Assembly (NCBI GenBank): GCA_027576995.1
Contig: JANBQC010000218.1
Span: 1 to 41,548, forward strand
From: Dimargaris cristalligena
Lineage: Eukaryota > Kickxellomycota > Dimargaritomycetes > Dimargaritales > Dimargaritaceae
Direction: 5' to 3'
Length of the DNA stretch: 41,548 nt
The position numbers were made by a program, and so were the translations under genes. Shown here in pieces: positions 31,848 to 41,151 of the stretch. A model generated the notes under the pieces. The model was not told the origin of the DNA. It saw only the letters and a list, made by a program, of their open reading frames with translations, and made no database searches. Position 1 is the stretch's first letter. The number at the start of each line of letters is the position of its first letter.

Positions 31848-33293
31848 ATGCCCTCCGCTACGATCCCAGCGGAGGCTTACGCCAAACTCATCGCCATGGG
31901 CGGGACCCTGATTCCAAAACAAGGGATCCTTTGTGGCCAACGTCGGACTGTACTTGATTCCCAGGGTCTCCCCCAGGTCCACATCCAAATCGATGGGCTG
32001 GTCCCCTTTTCCCACTCCGACCACGACCTTATCTCCATTCTCAATGCTCACGTGGTCAACCCTTTACACTCGGCCTCAGCAGCGTCGGCGTCTACAGTTG
32101 TGGGGTGGTATTGTGCACCAGCGGTCAATGTCCCCACCAACAGTCTCCAGCCGCGCGACGTGGCCCTTTGTTACTTTGACACTATTGAATCGGCCCTGCT
32201 TAAAGTCATAGCTGCCCGGCGGGTGGCTCCCACTGCCACGACTAATCCCCCAAGCAAACCGACCCGCCCCTTGTCGATAAACCCCGCCCCACTTCCTAAT
32301 GACTCCTTCACCGAGGACTTGGCCCAGGAGGCCCTGCCTCAGCTCCAGCCCCTATTGGGGGTCGTAATTTGGCTGCCCTGCATGTCCGATTCACCCACGG
32401 GCCCAACCATTAGCCAACCTGGCCCAGTTTCGATCCCTACCATGCCCAACCCGACGCCCGTATCGAATGGGATTAGGCGGCCTACCAAGGCGTCCAACTC
32501 CCCCCTCCACGTTCATGCAAAACAGGTTGCGTTGGCGCATTACCACAACTCCGTTGACCTGCACGCTTACTGTGCCCAGACATCCATGGATAAACTCCGC
32601 CCGAAACTCCGACACCCCACCTGTATGACCCAAGCAGGCCCAGTTGAGACTCGTGGACTGCAGAACTCTGCGCCCGACCGGGCCTTCCATAATACATTGC
32701 CCCTTAATTCACCACTTGTCTTATCCACCCCATCCCTGAAAGTACCTCCAGCTACCCTACCGGCAACGCCATTGTCATCCGACCGGACGAACAATTTTAC
32801 CCTCCCTGCCCCTATTAATAATTCAGCTTCTATACTGGTTCCCTGCAGCTTACAAATCGCGTCTGCGGTCACTTCCTCGTACCTTAAAGTATTATTCGAG
32901 TCTCCGAATCCCCCACCATTAGCCCACATCCCCCTTACCCCATCCGCCCTGGACCCCCTATTGATAAGTAGTGGAACTAATGACCGGGCTAATATACACC
33001 AGCAGACCGAGACGAATCGCCGGCTGGTTGATCAACAACTGCAACTGATGAACTCATTTTTCAATACTACCCTGACGCGGAAATTAGACCAGTACCAACG
33101 GTCCTCGAACGAACACGATGCCCTAGTGGCCACCCTGCAGTTTCTTGACCGGCCCACCGAGGTCATCATATCCCGTATGAAACGGGCTTTAATCCGTGAT
33201 CTGGCTGCCTCGACTACCAAACCAACCACTGTACCTCCATCATCATCGGTTCCACCAGCCTCGCTCAAACCCCCACGCACTTCCACCCAATGA
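31848..33293 (+). CDS. Abraxas-like protein with MPN(-)-type region (tentative)
   Basis: Single-exon frame of 481 aa. Residues 15-125 fit the start of an MPN(-) domain as in Abraxas/FAM175: G-I-L-C-G-Q at 26-31 (compare G-F-L-L-G-E), then V-V-G-W-Y at 84-88, which is a hallmark of the family. A helix and a strand G-V-V-I-W-L-P-C (about 171-178) follow. No JAMM zinc motif (E..H-x-H..D) is present, as expected for the inactive partner of BRCC36-type deubiquitinases. The middle 200 residues are Pro/Ser/Thr-rich. Residues about 385-445 form a Gln/Leu-rich coiled coil near the C-terminus, in the same order as in Abraxas. If right, it would scaffold a K63-linkage deubiquitinase (BRISC/ARISC). Similarity is short, and another MPN(-) protein or a lineage-specific protein is possible. 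Confidence 0.5.
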   Translation: MPSATIPAEAYAKLIAMGGTLIPKQGILCGQRRTVLDSQGLPQVHIQIDGLVPFSHSDHDLISILNAHVVNPLHSASAASASTVVGWYCAPAVNVPTNSLQPRDVALCYFDTIESALLKVIAARRVAPTATTNPPSKPTRPLSINPAPLPNDSFTEDLAQEALPQLQPLLGVVIWLPCMSDSPTGPTISQPGPVSIPTMPNPTPVSNGIRRPTKASNSPLHVHAKQVALAHYHNSVDLHAYCAQTSMDKLRPKLRHPTCMTQAGPVETRGLQNSAPDRAFHNTLPLNSPLVLSTPSLKVPPATLPATPLSSDRTNNFTLPAPINNSASILVPCSLQIASAVTSSYLKVLFESPNPPPLAHIPLTPSALDPLLISSGTNDRANIHQQTETNRRLVDQQLQLMNSFFNTTLTRKLDQYQRSSNEHDALVATLQFLDRPTEVIISRMKRALIRDLAASTTKPTTVPPSSSVPPASLKPPRTSTQ

Positions 33294-34280
33294 TTCCTCC
33301 CAATTCGACCCGATTCGGATTGATTACTGTTTATCATTTTGGGGGGTCACTATCCATTCGCAATGCATTGTAATATAATTTCTCGTATGTTGTGATCCTC
33401 ATTACACGTTCTGTATATATCGGTTCGCTTTCTCTGCAAAGGTAATAAACCAATAGGTGATTGCGACTTGGTCTATAGCGTAAAGAGCGTGTTGTATTTC
33501 CGTGCGGCGGGGAGGGGGGTATGCCGAACTTTTTGGTTGGATGATTGGATTATAACGACGGGCGAAAATCCCTCACTAGATGAGCCTCGTCCGGCTGTGT
33601 GCTGCAGCCTCGATTTAGCCACAGACCGATAGACCATCAAGTGGGCCAGCATTGGCTTGGCCTATTCTTCCCCTCTGATTGGGTATATTTTCCATCCAGC
33701 GGTTAGGGAACCTCTCAGCCGGGAACTCCCACACTCCATAGTTTACATTAGGCTAAATGATTCCAGATGGATGCTTGGATTGTCCACTTACCTTGTACAG
33801 CGGTGGCAGTCTCAGTATTAGTATCTGTATCATGCACTCCGCATCTCATGCCTTGGCCGATGGAAGCCCTAATTATCTCCAATGCGACGAACAATTGATC
33901 ACAGGACCCAAGTCTAAAAACCCAGGGAGCCCGCCAGGAGGAGAGCCTTGGCGGGACAGTGCAGGGGTTACGTATTGTAGAGCCAGCGTCCATATCCCAG
34001 TCCGTCAGTACCGTTACTAAGGTAATATATCATATATATATATACCTAGCATGTTTCACACCCCCTCCTATGGTTATAGTATATGGCCGTTGGCTCCCAG
34101 AGTTTCACCCCGTGTTCTCCGTTCCCATCCCTCCTCTGCACCTCTTTATATACCCGTTCAATTCAACATTCCTACCTGTCCATAGTATTAGTATTTTGAC
34201 CTCCGCATTATTACCCTTCACCCCCCTAATATCTTCCCGCCCATTTCAAAAACGAGAAAGAGACAAAAACATAAATAACC
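33294..34280. other. Intergenic region and twinfilin promoter
   Basis: I find no gene. A TATATA element is at 34147-34152, 129 bases before the twinfilin ATG, followed by CT-rich sequence, and a TA repeat lies near 34032-34043. Overlapping short frames at 33748-34020 on both strands show no family resemblance. Confidence 0.5.
34147..34152 (+). promoter_or_regulatory. TATA box of the twinfilin gene
   Basis: TATATA sits 129 bases before the ATG at 34281, followed by a CT-rich segment with ACAT/CCAC-type start sites. Position and orientation fit twinfilin. Confidence 0.4.
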
Positions 34281-35570
34281 ATGTCGCACCAGAGCGGTAT
34301 CGAAGTTTCCCTGGCCCTGTCCGAGCAGTTTGCCCAGGCCACCCAAAGTGACTCGACCACCCGTTTCATCCAGGTCACCATTGCAGATGGGGCCCTCCAG
34401 GCGAACCACGTGGGGGAATGGCAGCAGAACGCCGACGCCGATTTCGGCAAGCTGACCTCCCTCGTTGGCAGTAGTAACGACCCCTGCTACCTCCTCTACC
34501 GCCTCGACACCACCACCTCCCCGTCGACCGCGGAGGCAGCGGACACTCATAACGATACTTCTCCGACCTACCTCGAAGACCGTTGGCTCTTTATCAGCTA
34601 CATCCCCGACCACGGCAAAGTGCGCGAAAAGATGATTTACGCCTCCACCCAGAGTACGCTCCTCAAACAACTGGGCAGCAATAAATTCGTCCATACTATG
34701 GCCGTCCGGGACGCCGAAGATATCCGGTTTGCTACCCTATCGGAATTCGCCCGCAGCCACCGAATCCGGTCTTTGCTAGAGTTGGCGGGAGGGGAAGGTA
34801 AAGGAGAGTTGGCGGGGGAGGACCCCTTGGACGACCTGCCGTTAAGCGAGCGGGAAAAGGAAATCCGCCGCTTGGAAAAGGAACAGGCGGCCGATCTGGA
34901 GCAGCTTACTTTGACGTCGAGCTCCCGGCGCGCCCATGTGCCGGGTGTCCAATTTAATGCGACCCCATCGGCCGAGGCAGCGCTGGAGGCCTTCCACCAA
35001 GCTTTGACCAAATCCGGGGCCACCACCGACGACAATGCGGTAATCCTGCGGGTGGATACGGAGACGGAGAGTCTGGACATGGATCCCGTCGAAACTGCGG
35101 CCTTCTCGGTCCGTGACACGGCCGAATTGGTCACCCGTATTCCCGCCGACGAGCCCCGGTTCATTCTTTATCGATTCCGGGCTACCGGCACAGAAGCCAC
35201 GGATAACAGCCAATACCCCATCTTCATTTATTACTGCCCGATCACATCCCCCGTCCGCACTCGCATGCTTTTCTCCGCCTACCGGGGCGGACTGGTCAAC
35301 TATATCCAGAAATCCCTGGACTACCAGTTCACCAAGCGCCTGGAAACGGATGATTTGTCGGAATTAACTGATGCTTACATCCAGGAGGAAATTGAACCGG
35401 TTCTCCAGCAACAGGCGGCGAGTGCGGCCCAGACCAGCGGAATTGACATGGACTCCTTGCCACCCACTAAATCGAACCATAATCCGGCCCCCAATCCGCT
35501 GCATTTCAAACGGCCAACTGCCCCTGGTCGATCCCGGACTCGCCCCGCCCGCCGGACGGATTCGTCTTAA
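34281..35570 (+). CDS. TWF1: Twinfilin (two ADF-H domains)
   Basis: Single exon, 429 aa. The first ADF-homology domain covers about residues 4-145 and contains L-Y-R-L-D and W-L-F-I-S-Y-I-P-D; K-x-R-E-K-M-I-Y-A-S-T is its actin-binding helix start. A charged linker (P-L-S-E-R-E-K-E-I-R-R-L-E-K-E-Q) leads to the second ADF-H domain (about 200-365) with F-I-L-Y-R-F, Y-P-I-F-I-Y-Y-C-P and V-R-T-R-M-L-F-S-A-Y. The basic tail (P-L-H-F-K-R-P..G-R-S-R-T-R-P-A-R-R) corresponds to the capping-protein and PIP2-binding tail of twinfilins. The protein sequesters ADP-actin and, with capping protein, promotes barbed-end turnover in cortical patches. Length and order equal yeast and animal twinfilin. Start context is AACC-ATG, with a TATA element 129 bases upstream. 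Confidence 0.93.
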   Translation: MSHQSGIEVSLALSEQFAQATQSDSTTRFIQVTIADGALQANHVGEWQQNADADFGKLTSLVGSSNDPCYLLYRLDTTTSPSTAEAADTHNDTSPTYLEDRWLFISYIPDHGKVREKMIYASTQSTLLKQLGSNKFVHTMAVRDAEDIRFATLSEFARSHRIRSLLELAGGEGKGELAGEDPLDDLPLSEREKEIRRLEKEQAADLEQLTLTSSSRRAHVPGVQFNATPSAEAALEAFHQALTKSGATTDDNAVILRVDTETESLDMDPVETAAFSVRDTAELVTRIPADEPRFILYRFRATGTEATDNSQYPIFIYYCPITSPVRTRMLFSAYRGGLVNYIQKSLDYQFTKRLETDDLSELTDAYIQEEIEPVLQQQAASAAQTSGIDMDSLPPTKSNHNPAPNPLHFKRPTAPGRSRTRPARRTDSS

Positions 35571-36090
35571 ATTAGCCCGCGTGTATGTCTGAGTTGGGTC
35601 AGGACATCATTCTCGTCTATCTCTATATATGTTTCGGTTGATCAATCGGTGTTTTAAGAATGACACACCATGCATTGTTTTATATGCTCTTTATGATTGT
35701 TTTGCGACCATGGCCTATGGATCTATTCAATTGAACCCCGGTCAAAGATTTGAGCTTGCTAATAAATCGCATTCTATATTATGTTCCAGCGATGATACTA
35801 CCATTTGCAAATTCAGATGATTGCCAGCTCCCTAGTCAAATTACTGTATCAGCCCCCTATATCATTTTCACGGATTTGGTAAAATATTGCTGAAGGTATG
35901 AAAGAGAGACACTTAAAATTTGAACTAGCTGCGAAATAGCTAGTGGAAACACATAAGCACAATAATACCAGCCCTAGCCTAGTCAATGAGAGACTCGACG
36001 TTACACTTCTTAAACTACTTTCATTTGTATGCTCTCCTTTATTTGAATTTAGTAACAGGTAGCCACCACATTCCCTCGGCTCGCGTCCCC
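35571..36090. other. Intergenic region upstream of the JmjC gene
   Basis: The region contains the 3' flank of twinfilin and the JmjC leader. The frame of the JmjC gene stays open upstream to an ATG at 35986. The extra 35 codons are hydrophobic and unlike the family, so I regard them as leader. Confidence 0.5.
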
Positions 36091-37830
36091 ATGCCCCTGC
36101 TTGACCTTGTTACGACGACACTCGCTCAATTGCAGAAGCCATGGCTGGACCAGGCTGCTGATCTCGAGCCACCGGAATGGCCGTCTGATGTTCTCTACCT
36201 CTACCGAATGTCTTTAGGCGGGTTGGCGGCTCAAGTCAATGCCCGTTGTTCCAGCCACGACTTGCCCGGTAGTAAAGCTGAGAAGCCCAGCCTAGCCCCC
36301 TTTTGCTTTGGCCAAGGGGCGGCAGTACCCTCAACTACAACCACCTTGGCTGTCACCATCGAGTCTCTCCTTGACTATGCGCAAGGCCAAATATATAGTG
36401 TACGTTACGACCAGGTCCACGCAAAATGGCGGCTTTTGTTCAGCGATGCTAGCCTCTTTAAGGCCCTCTATCAGCTGCACGAAGCCACTGCCGGGTACGA
36501 GTTTCGAGAGATCGACTGTACCACCCGGTCGCGACTAACAGCGGTATTGGATACGGCCCTTATTGTAACCGGAGGTCCCTCGGGTCGCGGTGAGCTCCTT
36601 CGTCGATCCTTGGACTATTTAGCTCGTTCAGAGCCAACAGCCGCCCCTACCTCCATTATTCCCTCGACTTCCAAAATCCGGTATCCCGTTTTGGATATTA
36701 AGGAGCCCCTAATCTGGCCTTTTTCAGCCGATCCACTCGGCCAGAAAGTCGCCGAATGGGAATGCCCTTCCATAGTAGCCTTCACTGAGTATATTGCAGG
36801 ACCCGCCGTTACCGCCGCCGCGACCGACGATCTCAATTTAGGCATCCAGCCTAATTTGGTGGCGGCGCCTCACCCATCATCGGCATCATCATCATCACCC
36901 ACCCCGCCCCGAATTATTACCAGAGCAGTGGATCACTGGCCCGCTTTATCCGACCGTCCCTGGGGGGATTTGAATTATCTTGTTCGGACTATTGGTGCCG
37001 ACCGCCTCGTTCCAGTCGAAATAGGGCCTGATTATACCAGCCCCCACTGGTCCCAGCGCCTCATGCCGCTGGCTGAGTTTGTACAGCAATATCTAATTCG
37101 CCCAGGCACCACGGGCGCCGCCGCTAGTGACCAGGGTGATTCCGGAGAGACCGCAGGACAACTTCCAAATATGCCTGACCCGCCACCGGCCATTGGCTAC
37201 CTAGCCCAGCATGATCTATTGGCCCAAGTACCGATCCTACGTCAGGATATAGCCGTGCCTGATTACTGCTACTGTGGACCTGATCCGGATGATGATGGTA
37301 ACGAAGCCGAATGTCCCGCCCCTGCTGAACCGCTGCTCAATAGCTGGTTCGGCCCCGCGGGTACTGTGTCGCCGCTCCACCATGACCCGTACCATAATTT
37401 ACTAACGCAAGTGGTAGGCTACAAATATATCCGCCTCTATTCACCCGCACAGTCAGGGCGGTTATATCCTTTTAACGCCGAGGATAGCCTCATGACCAAC
37501 ACCAGCCAGGTTGATTTGGATAACATAGACGACGACTGTTTCCCCGAATTCCGCTCGACCTCTTACTACGAATGCATTCTGGGTCCCGGGCAAATGTTGT
37601 ATATTCCGGTAAGTGACACAAGGGCAATTGTAGATATCGCTAACCACTGGATAGATATTATTAAAATAATCGATGGGGGTTGTTTCCCTCCAGCGAGGCC
37701 AAAAACCCTGCCTTTGTATACTAATACCAGCCTGTGTTTGAACCGCCATAATGTACCTGGTAATCAGCCCTACTGGTGGCACTATGTTCGCTCCCTAAGC
37801 ACGAGTTTCAGCATCAGTTTCTGGTTCTAG
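36091..37830 (+). CDS. KDM8: JmjC-domain oxygenase of the KDM8/JMJD5 type, two exons
   Basis: Exon 1 is 36091-37608 and exon 2 is 37768-37830. The 159-nt intron (GTAAGT...AATCAG) joins L-Y-I-P to P-Y-W-W-H-Y-V-R, as in human JMJD5. The product is 526 aa (human 416). An N-terminal helical region (about 1-230) is followed by V-D-H-W-P-A-L and V-P-V-E-I-G. G-Y-L-A-Q-H, I-P-D-Y-C and W-F-G-P-A-G-T-V-S-P-L-H-H-D-P come next. The iron ligands are H430, D432 and the distal H511 in exon 2; G-Y-K-Y-I-R-L-Y-S-P follows the first two. JMJD5 is a 2-oxoglutarate Fe(II) arginyl C3-hydroxylase (older reports call it a histone demethylase or histone-tail protease), acting in the nucleus and cytosol. The ATG at 36091 is preferred over 35986. 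The intron is in frame and free of stops, so unspliced mRNA would encode 53 extra residues. Confidence 0.92.
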   Translation: MPLLDLVTTTLAQLQKPWLDQAADLEPPEWPSDVLYLYRMSLGGLAAQVNARCSSHDLPGSKAEKPSLAPFCFGQGAAVPSTTTTLAVTIESLLDYAQGQIYSVRYDQVHAKWRLLFSDASLFKALYQLHEATAGYEFREIDCTTRSRLTAVLDTALIVTGGPSGRGELLRRSLDYLARSEPTAAPTSIIPSTSKIRYPVLDIKEPLIWPFSADPLGQKVAEWECPSIVAFTEYIAGPAVTAAATDDLNLGIQPNLVAAPHPSSASSSSPTPPRIITRAVDHWPALSDRPWGDLNYLVRTIGADRLVPVEIGPDYTSPHWSQRLMPLAEFVQQYLIRPGTTGAAASDQGDSGETAGQLPNMPDPPPAIGYLAQHDLLAQVPILRQDIAVPDYCYCGPDPDDDGNEAECPAPAEPLLNSWFGPAGTVSPLHHDPYHNLLTQVVGYKYIRLYSPAQSGRLYPFNAEDSLMTNTSQVDLDNIDDDCFPEFRSTSYYECILGPGQMLYIPVSDTRAIVDIANHWIDIIKIIDGGCFPPARPKTLPLYTNTSLCLNRHNVPGNQPYWWHYVRSLSTSFSISFWF

Positions 37831-38357
37831 GTGGTGTGACCTGGCTAATTAATCATCAGGTCCCCAGCTTGGCTGTGTGAGAACGTAGACCTATTTAGGA
37901 CCCCTCCCACAGGACCAAACCAAAGAAACAGAGGGGGGGCTGACGCCATCGGGGTCCAATTACGAAGGATTGCCGCCTGGGACTAATACCACCATTATTA
38001 GGGAACACAAGGAAATGAACCGACCCAAGGCTATTGTGCTGTTGCTGACGATACCCTCATATACATAGCGCCACGGATAAGCCTCCATACTGACATAATA
38101 AACCCAGGGAGCAATCCTGCTTATCGGATTCCTACATTCCGAAATAACCTGTCCGCCGCGCCTATAATCCCCTTCTGGACTATGATAAGTATTGATCGCC
38201 TTAGCATGATACACTCTGTAAATCATCTGCTGCCCTCCTCATTCTCTTTCACCTTTTATTTGGCATAATAATTAGATTGTTTCTTCCTATTTTGCCCTCC
38301 CTCGGTCTTTAGCCTCTATATTCATTTCTTATTATTGTTTGTTTATAGTTGCCCAAC
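37831..38357. other. Intergenic region between the JmjC and lipid-kinase genes
   Basis: This is the 3' flank of the JmjC gene and the promoter of the lipid kinase. CT-rich sequence from about 38230 to 38330 is leader-like. An 88-codon minus-strand frame (38226 to 37960) starts with ATG but has no recognisable family; I do not call it. Confidence 0.5.
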
Positions 38358-39653
38358 ATGCGGCCATTTCGTACTTTAATCATTGTGAACCCCAAGGCCG
38401 GTCAACAAGACCGTTCCCGTGTGGAAACATGGACGGCTCAACTGACCGAGTTCTGGTCTTCCTCGGGCGACGGCGACGGCGCGAATGGCGGACCCGGTCA
38501 AACCCCGGCCCTGGTGGAAACCACCCAAGGCCAGGCCCACGCCGAGCGACTGGCCCATGACTGGATCCTATCCACCCGCCAGGGTGGCTCTGGCTCTCAC
38601 CCGGTCGACACTACCTTCCCGCTGCTTATCCTATGCCTTGGTGGGGACGGTACCATCCATGAAGTGGTGAACGGAGTACACCAAGCCCAAAGGGAGGCTT
38701 CAGGGCCCGTGTGGCTGGGCGTGGTCCCCTTGGGGTCAGGTAACGCTTTAGCCGCCAGTCTGGGCTTTACAGATGTTGATCAGGCGATACACCGCTATAC
38801 CAATCCTACCATACAGACCCACCCCTGCTTACAGCCATTCCATTTAATCGAAACCAAAGTCCCGGCAGATGCGGTTAGCCTCGACGGCACTCGAGTACCC
38901 CCACCGCCCCCGGACACCCTCCGGCAGAGCTTTTGTGTGCTTAGTTGGGGATTCCACTGCAGCAATGTCGCCGACTCCGAGTGGTTACGCTGGTTGGGCC
39001 CTAGCCGGTTCAGTATCATCGGGTTCAAGAATTTGCTGACGTTGCGGGATTATCATGGTACCGTCCGATTAGAAGGGGCCCGTCGATTTTATCCCTCTCC
39101 TACTGCTACTACCACCCCGCCCCTATCCTCATCCTCGACTGCTGAGCCGAATCCTCCGATATTACCTTCACCCTTTGAAGGGGAGTTCCGCTCTCTCGAG
39201 AATAGTGACGCCACCCCACTGGCCCAGGCCACCGACCGTTTAAACCGCGGACAGGACACATTAGAGCTCGATGGCCCGTTCACCATTTTTCTGGCCGCCA
39301 AACAGGCCACCCTAAGCGCCGGCTTCTGTATCGCCCCCTTGGCTACCCCGGCCGACCCCTATCTGGACGTTGTCATGGGCCGCGGTTTAACCCGGGCCCA
39401 ACTGTGGGCCTTTTTGCAGGGGGCCACCGTGGGGGGAGGTACCCATGTGCAACTCCCCTACGTCGAGTACTATAAGGTGCGCGGCTTGACCATGCAACCT
39501 TCCTCCCAACGACCACTCCAGGCATCGCATTCCCCTAACCCTAACGCTCGTCATACAGTGTGCATTGATGGTGAGATTATGAGCTTCCATGAACCGGGGG
39601 TGGTCGAAGCCCGTGTCACTCCGGCTACTCTGGGTCTACAGACCCTATCCTAA
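38358..39653 (+). CDS. Sphingosine/diacylglycerol-kinase family lipid kinase
   Basis: Single exon, 431 aa from the first ATG (38358). The DAGK catalytic domain is complete. L-I-I-V-N-P-K-A-G lies at residues 7-15. G-G-D-G-T at 95-99 is the nucleotide-binding loop, followed by I-H-E-V-V-N-G. P-L-G-S-G-N-A-L-A lies at 124-132. The C-terminal domain has W-G-F-H-C-S-N-V-A-D-S-E-W-L-R-W-L-G near 197-215, as in sphingosine kinases (yeast Lcb4/Lcb5), a Ser/Pro-rich insert, and the closing strand I-D-G-E-I near 410. The enzyme should phosphorylate long-chain bases to their 1-phosphates, a signal in heat stress and membrane turnover. Diacylglycerol or ceramide as substrate cannot be excluded. It is shorter than Lcb4 (624 aa) because it lacks the long N-terminal region. 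No TM segment is seen. Confidence 0.9.
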   Translation: MRPFRTLIIVNPKAGQQDRSRVETWTAQLTEFWSSSGDGDGANGGPGQTPALVETTQGQAHAERLAHDWILSTRQGGSGSHPVDTTFPLLILCLGGDGTIHEVVNGVHQAQREASGPVWLGVVPLGSGNALAASLGFTDVDQAIHRYTNPTIQTHPCLQPFHLIETKVPADAVSLDGTRVPPPPPDTLRQSFCVLSWGFHCSNVADSEWLRWLGPSRFSIIGFKNLLTLRDYHGTVRLEGARRFYPSPTATTTPPLSSSSTAEPNPPILPSPFEGEFRSLENSDATPLAQATDRLNRGQDTLELDGPFTIFLAAKQATLSAGFCIAPLATPADPYLDVVMGRGLTRAQLWAFLQGATVGGGTHVQLPYVEYYKVRGLTMQPSSQRPLQASHSPNPNARHTVCIDGEIMSFHEPGVVEARVTPATLGLQTLS

Positions 39654-39861
39654 TGAACCCTGCGAAATAATGGGAGCCGATGGTTATTTACGGTACTTTA
39701 TGAAATGTATTGTAATAGTTACGTACCCTGTACAATTCAGGGGAAATTAAATGAGGACCATGGTAGCTGTAGAATATATATATATATATGTGCGTGTGTA
39801 TGTAAAAATATTAAATTGTGATAACATAGTAATGATAATGTTCACTTGGGATCCTATTTAA
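39654..39861. other. Short convergent 3' region
   Basis: About 210 bases separate the ends of two convergent genes. A TA repeat followed by a TG-rich run lies near 39773-39801. No gene. Confidence 0.5.
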
Positions 39862-41151
39862 TCAAGAAAACGGTAGAAACATAATGAAGACCCAAACGGC
39901 CGCCGTTATAACCAAGGTTTGAGCGAGGTATTTGATGGCCATGATACGCTGGGCCCGAAGCACCGATGGTTCTTGGACCTGATAATAATGATCACCTCGC
40001 ACCACGGTGGTTTGGAATAGCGGCGAGTCAAACGAATTCCCGGTAGGGTAAACGTCCTCCCATTGGCATATACTCCCCGATTTACAAGCACCTTGCTTCG
40101 TATAAATAGAAGTACCCTGACCCATAGTAACGGTTTTGGTTGTGGGGTCGATTATCGATGCCGAAAGAGACCGGAGCGTAGGGGTTGAGCCCTTGAGTGG
40201 AGAGGTCAGTAGCATGGGGATAGACAGCGAATGGGCGGACTGGGATGGCTTCCCCTCGGCTACTGCACTCTTCTGGTCGTCACCCGAATGGGAAACCGAG
40301 GAAAGTTGGCCATCGTAGGGGTCGTTCAGCACCGGCCGAGATGTATCAGGTCCCCCCATTGTCAACCCACTTAGCCGACTCGGCTGCAGCAAACTCAATT
40401 CACGCCGTTTACTGATCAAATGGACTAAACAAACGTGGTGGGTGTTCGTACAATACACCCCAATCGTCCATAGAATAGGCGGGAAAAGCGCCCACCGGTA
40501 CACCCGGGGCAGATCCAGGCAGATCAAGACCACCAATGCCACCACGGCCAGCACATCGACCAGAGCGGCCCCCAGAAGGCGCCATTTCCGGGAACGAGGG
40601 GTGATGTTCTGGTTGGCCCATTTCATAAACCCGTCGAGGGAGGAGTTGCGCATCAGGGACATGGCCTCGGCCAGAACAGGATTGAATAGCGCCGGGTGGG
40701 TCGTATAGTGGGCCTGGGCGAGTAAGACGACGCGAACTTGATGGGTGATATTTATTTCATCCGGGGCGCCGTGGTGGATGAACCGGTCGAGCGCTTCCTG
40801 GCATTGTTGCCGCAAGGGTAGATCGTTAGTGGGAGGGGGAAGGCTACCGGAAGGTGGTGGTGGTAGTATCTCGTCACCGACAAATGATTTAGGCTCCGTT
40901 ACATGAATGGAGCCGGGAACCATAGTGGCAGACATAGTCGGAATGACATCATTGCGGGGCAATGGGATCAGCGCCTGTTGATGCTGGGGAAGCGCCTGAT
41001 AGGCGCAGGTGTAGTTCTGATACCACTCGTAGAAGTTGAGATTTTCTAAGCTACACTCGTGGTGCGTAAGGTAATAGCGGAACTCAGGTAGGCTGATGGG
41101 TGGGCAGGTGAGCCCATTAAGGATACGGTCGAGCACCTTTTGATGGTGCAT
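39862..41151 (-). CDS. RGS-domain membrane protein, Rax1-like
   Basis: Single exon, 429 aa from ATG 41151. The RGS fold is split: its first part is at residues about 10-50 (L-P-E-F-R-Y-Y-L..E-C-S-L-E-N-L-N-F-Y-E-W-Y-Q-N-Y), then a Pro-rich insert, then its second part at about 110-182 ending F-x-K-W-A-N-x-N-I. Next come hydrophobic segments at about 191-212 and 220-238, a Ser/Thr-rich loop, and a last TM helix at about 408-428 by the C-terminus. RGS followed by three membrane segments is the layout of yeast Rax1, which with Rax2 marks bud sites at the plasma membrane. Other fungal RGS-TM proteins modulate G-alpha signals. GTPase-activating function is not proven by sequence. The promoter side (41152 on) lies within the window edge. 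No intron is needed. Confidence 0.85.
   Translation of the reverse strand: MHHQKVLDRILNGLTCPPISLPEFRYYLTHHECSLENLNFYEWYQNYTCAYQALPQHQQALIPLPRNDVIPTMSATMVPGSIHVTEPKSFVGDEILPPPPSGSLPPPTNDLPLRQQCQEALDRFIHHGAPDEINITHQVRVVLLAQAHYTTHPALFNPVLAEAMSLMRNSSLDGFMKWANQNITPRSRKWRLLGAALVDVLAVVALVVLICLDLPRVYRWALFPPILWTIGVYCTNTHHVCLVHLISKRRELSLLQPSRLSGLTMGGPDTSRPVLNDPYDGQLSSVSHSGDDQKSAVAEGKPSQSAHSLSIPMLLTSPLKGSTPTLRSLSASIIDPTTKTVTMGQGTSIYTKQGACKSGSICQWEDVYPTGNSFDSPLFQTTVVRGDHYYQVQEPSVLRAQRIMAIKYLAQTLVITAAVWVFIMFLPFS

Noticed and set aside
35986..36090. 35-codon N-terminal extension of the JmjC protein
   Set aside because: The extension is hydrophobic and unlike JMJD5 N-termini; the downstream ATG in a higher-GC context fits better.
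37960..38226. 88-codon minus-strand frame with ATG
   Set aside because: No recognisable domain. It occupies the promoter region of the lipid kinase and has no sign of a leader of its own.
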